A DNA stretch of 64,000 nucleotides from Toxonevra muliebris (Eukaryota > Arthropoda > Insecta > Diptera > Pallopteridae): the NCBI GenBank assembly GCA_963691655.1, contig OY829328.1, positions 82,030,400 to 82,094,399 on the forward strand. Direction: 5' to 3'. The notes beneath the pieces were generated by a model, which was not told the origin of the DNA, ran no database searches, and saw only the letters and a list, made by a program, of their open reading frames with translations. This document shows positions 61,101-64,000 of the stretch, in pieces; position 1 is the stretch's first letter, and each line of letters opens with the position of its first letter. Position numbers and translations under genes: made by a program.

Positions 61101-63745
61101 TATTAATTGAGGTATTACCGGATGTATACGATCGCCACCTGCAATTAATAAATCGGAAACACCTTGACGTGCATAAGTTTTATAAGGATGTTTTATTTCA
61201 GAGAGACCATCAAAGAATAAAGGCAAGTATAGACTATAGTCTAGTTTATCGATATCCACCTGAAAGTTAAAAAATAAAGTGAATTTTCAATAGAAAAAAT
61301 GTTATAATTTAAGAAAATAACTAAGTGAATTTCATAGTGTAAGTAAAATCTTGAATTTTATTTAGGCACGAGTATATGAAGCTAATAAATTGAAATTTAT
61401 GTTTGTTTGCAAAAATAAAACTTATTTTTTATGTGCAAATAAATAATTGTCTAGGTGTTTTTAGGTACCTACACCATGCATGTATTTTTCTTTTTCATAT
61501 ACCTAATAAATAAACTTGATATTTGTCTACATTTTTGTAGTTCACATTTGTAAAGTTATACATGCACGCGATTTTTTATTCAATTTATTTTATTTTTTTA
61601 TTTATTATATTTGTTTGATTTTTGTATTAGGAAATCATACCTGCATGCAAGTCAACCAACACCTGCCTGTAACTTTCTGAGGATACCTCTATTTGTATGT
61701 AGTTATATACAATCACATGATTACATGATTATTTGACCTCAAGAATATCAGAAATTTATTATGACATTGAAACGTACAAAAAAGTCATTATCCTTACGCT
61801 TCTTTCTTCCAAAAATAAGGCATAGGTTTAATATGGTATGTAATAGCACGAGCATATCAATCAAATGTTACAGTCCACATGAAAATTAATTTAGAAATAA
61901 ATTACGTTACCTTTACATGTTGGCATTTAAAGGTTCTACAATTTCAGCCAAGTGTTAATGTCAGAAGAATTTTCTTATGTATATTAGATTTCTAATTTGA
62001 AATTGATATGAACTATAATGTTTTACTGAAATGAAAAGTTTATTAAAGCTATGTAGGCTCAATCTAGATTTATACGAAGGGGTTAAGAAAAGTTTGCTTA
62101 GTTGGTAACACTGAATAAATTTTTGACAAATCAAAAAATGTCAGATAATTTGGCATAGTATTGCGATATTTCATTTTAAGTTTCACCGCAATCAGTTAAT
62201 ATGGAGATAAGAAAACGCAAAGCTACTGAGAATGAGTTTGTAGAAATTCCACCGACAACACAGCAAGAGATTCGGGTTTTCATTCTTTACGGATTTCGGT
62301 GTAACCTCAAACCTGTGGATATATTTAATGAGTGCAAAATAGCATAGGGAGAGAATGGACGATCGCTCGTGACCATGTCGAAGTGGTTTTAGAGATTACA
62401 GACCGGAAATTTTTCTGTGGAGGATAAATCTCGTGAAGGTCGCCCAAAATCTTCGACTGATGACGTGTGGCAGTGTGGCTGTGGTAAAGTCTAAAATTGT
62501 CGAAGATCCAAGATTGACACAGAAAATGATTACTAAGGAACTGGACTGGCATGCAACTGGAATTTAGAGATCATCTTGGATACACACGTGTACGTTTTGA
62601 AATTTAAAAATATAGAGTTTTGGTTCTTATAGTACAACCCAAAACCAAGCAACAGTCGATGGCACGGAGCTTAGAAGATTCTATTACAGCCATTAAAGCC
62701 ATGCAGCAGAAGTCAGCTGTCATTCCTCTGAAAACTGGGCAGACGGTGACTGCTAAATGGTGTACTGAAATCTGTTTACAAGAATAAGTTTTTGAAAAAT
62801 ATTTGGGAAGCCAGTAAAAAGATGAACAGGAATTGAAGAAATTCGTCTTGAATCATGTTCCTCGCATCTAAAATACAAAAATTTTGAGAATAAAGATCTT
62901 CGGCAATATTGAAGAAATAATTAATGCAGTTAATGTCGAACTTGCAAACCTAAAAAAAAATTTATAGAAATGAATGGCAATTATGCCGAAAAATTTAAAA
63001 ACGATTAAGATTAATGTTATGAAATTAAAATGTTTTTGACCTTTAAAAGGTTAAGATTTACTTCGTGAATTTCTTCTTCATTTTTCAAAAAACGCTTAAC
63101 AATATTTTGTTTTTTTTTTTGGAGTGTTTAAAGGAATGCATATTGAAACAGGTGCAACAGGAATCCTTCTTAGACTCCCTAGTTTTTTTGTATTTTTTCT
63201 ACTCCTTATAACCCTTTTGTTTTTTTGCCTACTCACCGTCCAACCGATTTTATCACCACCACATAAATATTCCATTTTAATGGGTAAATCGCCACGATCA
63301 AAATACATGCGAAATGATGTGATATGCTGACGATGTGGACCACCAACAGCAGCAACGTTACTACCACATCTCAAATCCAAATCCAATGTAGAGAGATTTT
63401 TCTTTTTACTAGTACTATTTTTTAAAGCTACACAAAGACGAAAAATAAGTCAGTTCAAAGAGAAAAAAATAAATTTAACGAACTTTTTGCATTGACTTTT
63501 CCTCTGGCACTTGCAGGTGCGGCTGGATCGTCTAGTGGGCCATTAACCACAATTGTATTCCGTTGTTGTGATTGTATAGAAAATGGAGGCACATAACGTG
63601 GGCGTGTTGCATAGCTGGATATATTAAATGATTGTATCGTTGGTGGATTAGCAGATTTTGAACGAAATTTTGGTGTTATTGAAAATTTGCAGCAATCGTG
63701 CGGGCGTGTCGGTCTGGTATATAAACTACGCGCAGTATGTGACAT
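55107..63745 (-). CDS. PACRG: Parkin co-regulated gene protein (5 exons)
   Basis: PACRG is a microtubule-associated protein of the axoneme inner junction, needed in cilia and sperm flagella. Coding exons in transcript order are 63745-63484, 63427-63237, 61259-61088, 60886-60737 and 55267-55107; phases match throughout, giving 311 residues. Recognised blocks are [16 protein letters not shown], the [16 protein letters not shown] block, [51 protein letters not shown] and the invariant end [19 protein letters not shown]. All are hallmarks of the helical-repeat PACRG fold. The N-terminal ~90 residues are basic, low in conservation and likely disordered. The first donor (GTTCGT) is non-consensus but gives the right phase. 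Introns hold a mariner relic and a Penelope element in LINE debris. Expression is probably restricted to ciliated sensory neurons and testis (inference). Confidence 0.93.
56318..56571 (-). pseudogene. LINE C-terminal remnant, downstream half
   Basis: The minus strand reads [20 protein letters not shown], then NQHLFNLM, then [20 protein letters not shown]. This is the zinc-knuckle tail (CxxCxxxxETxxHxxxxC) that follows RNase H in I/R1-like LINEs. It joins the RNase H part at 59731-60215; the two halves were separated by the Penelope insertion. Confidence 0.75.
56559..56571. repeat. 13-bp target duplication of the Penelope element, left copy
   Basis: ATAAATAATTTAG, repeated exactly at 59718-59730. 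It lies within the LINE sequence, so it marks the insertion point. Confidence 0.85.
56681..56721 (-). ncRNA. Hammerhead-like ribozyme motif, sense copy
   Basis: On the minus strand: stem I TCCC/GGGA, core CTGAAGA, a 3-bp stem II GGC/GCC with a 12-base loop, GAAA, then the self-complementary ACGT with the expected cut site after the following T. Penelope elements are known to carry minimal hammerheads with very short stem III that act best as dimers. One extra A before stem II departs from the consensus. It is on the same strand as the open frame, downstream of it. Confidence 0.55.
56933..59434 (-). CDS. Penelope-like reverse transcriptase / GIY-YIG endonuclease
   Basis: Uninterrupted 833-codon frame. 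Reverse transcriptase spans about residues 330-580: YGLPKIHKP at 346, the catalytic Asp in SLDVVSLF (D415), [10 protein letters not shown] at 476, the YVDD box with D518 and D519, and YLDT at 557. The GIY-YIG endonuclease spans about 715-810: VVYEIGC at 721, [17 protein letters not shown] at 738-754 with Arg and His of the active site, and the downstream Glu near 799. Cys719, Cys727 and Cys735 fit the Penelope-specific zinc-binding motif. It makes cDNA from element RNA and nicks the target. All key residues are present, so it may be functional. A short leader of about 60 bp separates the ATG from the terminal repeat. Confidence 0.95.
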   Translation of the reverse strand: MSKMKQFFQHIKMKYSTETCMTLKNYCTQNKKLIKQKETLRFLLTCKNYGILPKHVTNMTSKVTQNFTANILNRKLETIRHNFHIKILNLEIKQCNINIRITQENIHQTDLRMKTILNVDEYKTFVQSQIHMYNYIATTTKQTHSSKLEVLVNQQLNNLGFTYNESWFVNTTEIVFPITSKWLLSLGKKFALPISTNNFSPIRILADVEQCIQTLHDEREKEVARSQLANKTVTYNKNIRNTQREIFIIRTYQETQKFLRKYGREIIITNADKGNKTVIIYKTDYENKMLKLLEDKNTYKTVRTDPTGKLQRTNNSIVLDLLKHKHIDFREKIRLSCSAAIAPRLYGLPKIHKPDIPLRPISSSVNVPCYKLAKYIGGILKNVISKDYNIKNSTDFKNKLKTITLDDDEILISLDVVSLFTNIPTNLAIKNIMAQWDNIKNMTSIPKTQFLKILDFCLKDNNYFVFGNKIYNQTYGMPMGNPLSPTIADIVLDNLLDHAIKELNKKGIKIKFIVKYVDDIMAIINEKDKDDIIKEFNNYHKKLQFTMEIEKDRKISYLDTKLYRRNKNIALNWYMKPTASGRIINYFSTQPITQKINTADNLIAKVLSLSDKQFHKDNINKIKKILKINDYPLQIVNTLIRNNVFKLNTKIPQIIDKSLKSGSTKKYFGVSYIPTLTESKILHSIIKQQETTTFAHRPNHTLSTIFTNTKTPTTKEQQCNVVYEIGCNGNESEKCNLVYIGTTKRLLGTRIAEHQADIKREKTTTALAQHMLEKHHTANFKQVQILDREKRESTRYTLESLHIQKKLRKTMNTKEDKDNISCSYSVAINNIRR
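59605..59645 (+). ncRNA. Hammerhead-like ribozyme motif, antisense copy
   Basis: Identical to the motif at 56681-56721 but on the plus strand, because it lies in the inverted end repeat. Relative to the open frame it is antisense, so it may be a passive result of the inverted end structure. Confidence 0.5.
59718..59730. repeat. 13-bp target duplication of the Penelope element, right copy
   Basis: ATAAATAATTTAG, matching 56559-56571. Confidence 0.85.
59731..60215 (-). pseudogene. LINE RNase H remnant, upstream half
   Basis: The minus strand reads [20 protein letters not shown], then [16 protein letters not shown], then [13 protein letters not shown] in shifting frames. This is the RNase H pattern FxAExxAIxxC...IYSDSxAAxxAL...WxPGHxGxxGN. 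Stops and the loss of the first catalytic region show it is dead. It is older than the Penelope element that splits it. Confidence 0.75.
62201..62885 (+). pseudogene. mariner-family transposase pseudogene
   Basis: From the ATG at 62201 a frame reads [20 protein letters not shown], then (after stops) VTMSKWF and [20 protein letters not shown]. That is the paired-HTH end of a mariner transposase with the GRP hook at its usual place. Further on come [20 protein letters not shown], then [17 protein letters not shown], then [16 protein letters not shown], a decayed version of the LHHDNAxxHxA catalytic block. Stops, frameshifts and loss of the middle show it is dead. It lies in the second intron of PACRG on the opposite strand. 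Terminal repeats were not resolved. Confidence 0.8.
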
Positions 63746-64000
63746 TTTTATTTTGGTTATTTTAAATCTTTCTTTTTTTATTAGACAAAATAAGATAGAA
63801 GGTGTAAATTTGCGTAAAATGAAAATGTTGGTTTACAAGAAGTTTTTTTTTTAATTTTATTATTGTTGCTGTCTTTTCGCGGAAAGTAAACAACGAACTA
63901 AAGGAATTGTGAATCTAAGGAATTTTCTAGCCTATTACCTTAGCATTGGAAGGTAAGGCAAGCAAACAACACAACAAAATGTTGCTAGGTTCTAATGCGC
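63746..64000. other. 5' flank of PACRG
   Basis: It should hold the PACRG leader and promoter on the minus strand. I see no clear TATA box. Nothing else is recognised. Confidence 0.4.

Overview
The window looks like nuclear DNA of a higher (brachyceran) fly, most likely a tephritid fruit fly. It is AT-rich, its introns are short (56-84 bp), and one promoter has a fly-type TATA box plus TCAGTT initiator. A tRNA-derived SINE near 18.0 kb has the layout I remember for tephritid SINEs. The protein-coding genes have clear animal orthologues. The species cannot be fixed from the sequence alone.

Layout. 0-2.4 kb: gene-free DNA with a 514-bp TIR element that still has its 8-bp target duplication. 2.4-15.3 kb: one giant foldback-type element. 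It has palindromic tips, and its arms are 44 (left) and 26 (right, inverted) copies of a 173-bp repeat around a 200-N assembly gap. 15.3-29.5 kb: no host gene, but many decayed elements: SINEs, LINE RNase H remnants, a Tc1/mariner deletion derivative, a piggyBac transposase remnant, two copies of an unnamed TIR repeat, and a miRNA-like hairpin. 29.7-31.5 kb: an FAAH2-like amidase gene in three exons. 32.5-34.3 kb: a degenerate A-rich minisatellite. 34.8-35.3 kb: a small two-exon gene that may encode a mitochondrial protein. 38.6-39.3 kb: SENP8/Den1 (minus strand). 41.2-42.0 kb: a Myb/SANT-like protein gene. 42-49.4 kb: gene-free, with three MITE-like elements. 49.4-54.8 kb: a four-exon gene of unknown function with a 3.7-kb first intron. 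55.1-63.7 kb: the Parkin co-regulated gene (PACRG) in five exons on the minus strand. Its large intron holds an intact-looking Penelope-like element nested in an older LINE remnant, and its second intron holds a mariner pseudogene.

The host genes do not form an obvious pathway: a serine amidase for lipid amides, a NEDD8 protease, a probable DNA-binding protein, an axonemal/microtubule protein and two unknowns. The unknown gene at 49.4-54.8 kb and PACRG converge with about 275 bp between their stop codons.

The most notable structures are two. The first is the mirror-ordered 173-bp arrays of the foldback element. The second is the Penelope-like element, which has an 833-codon open frame, inverted end repeats, a 13-bp target duplication and two hammerhead-like motifs.
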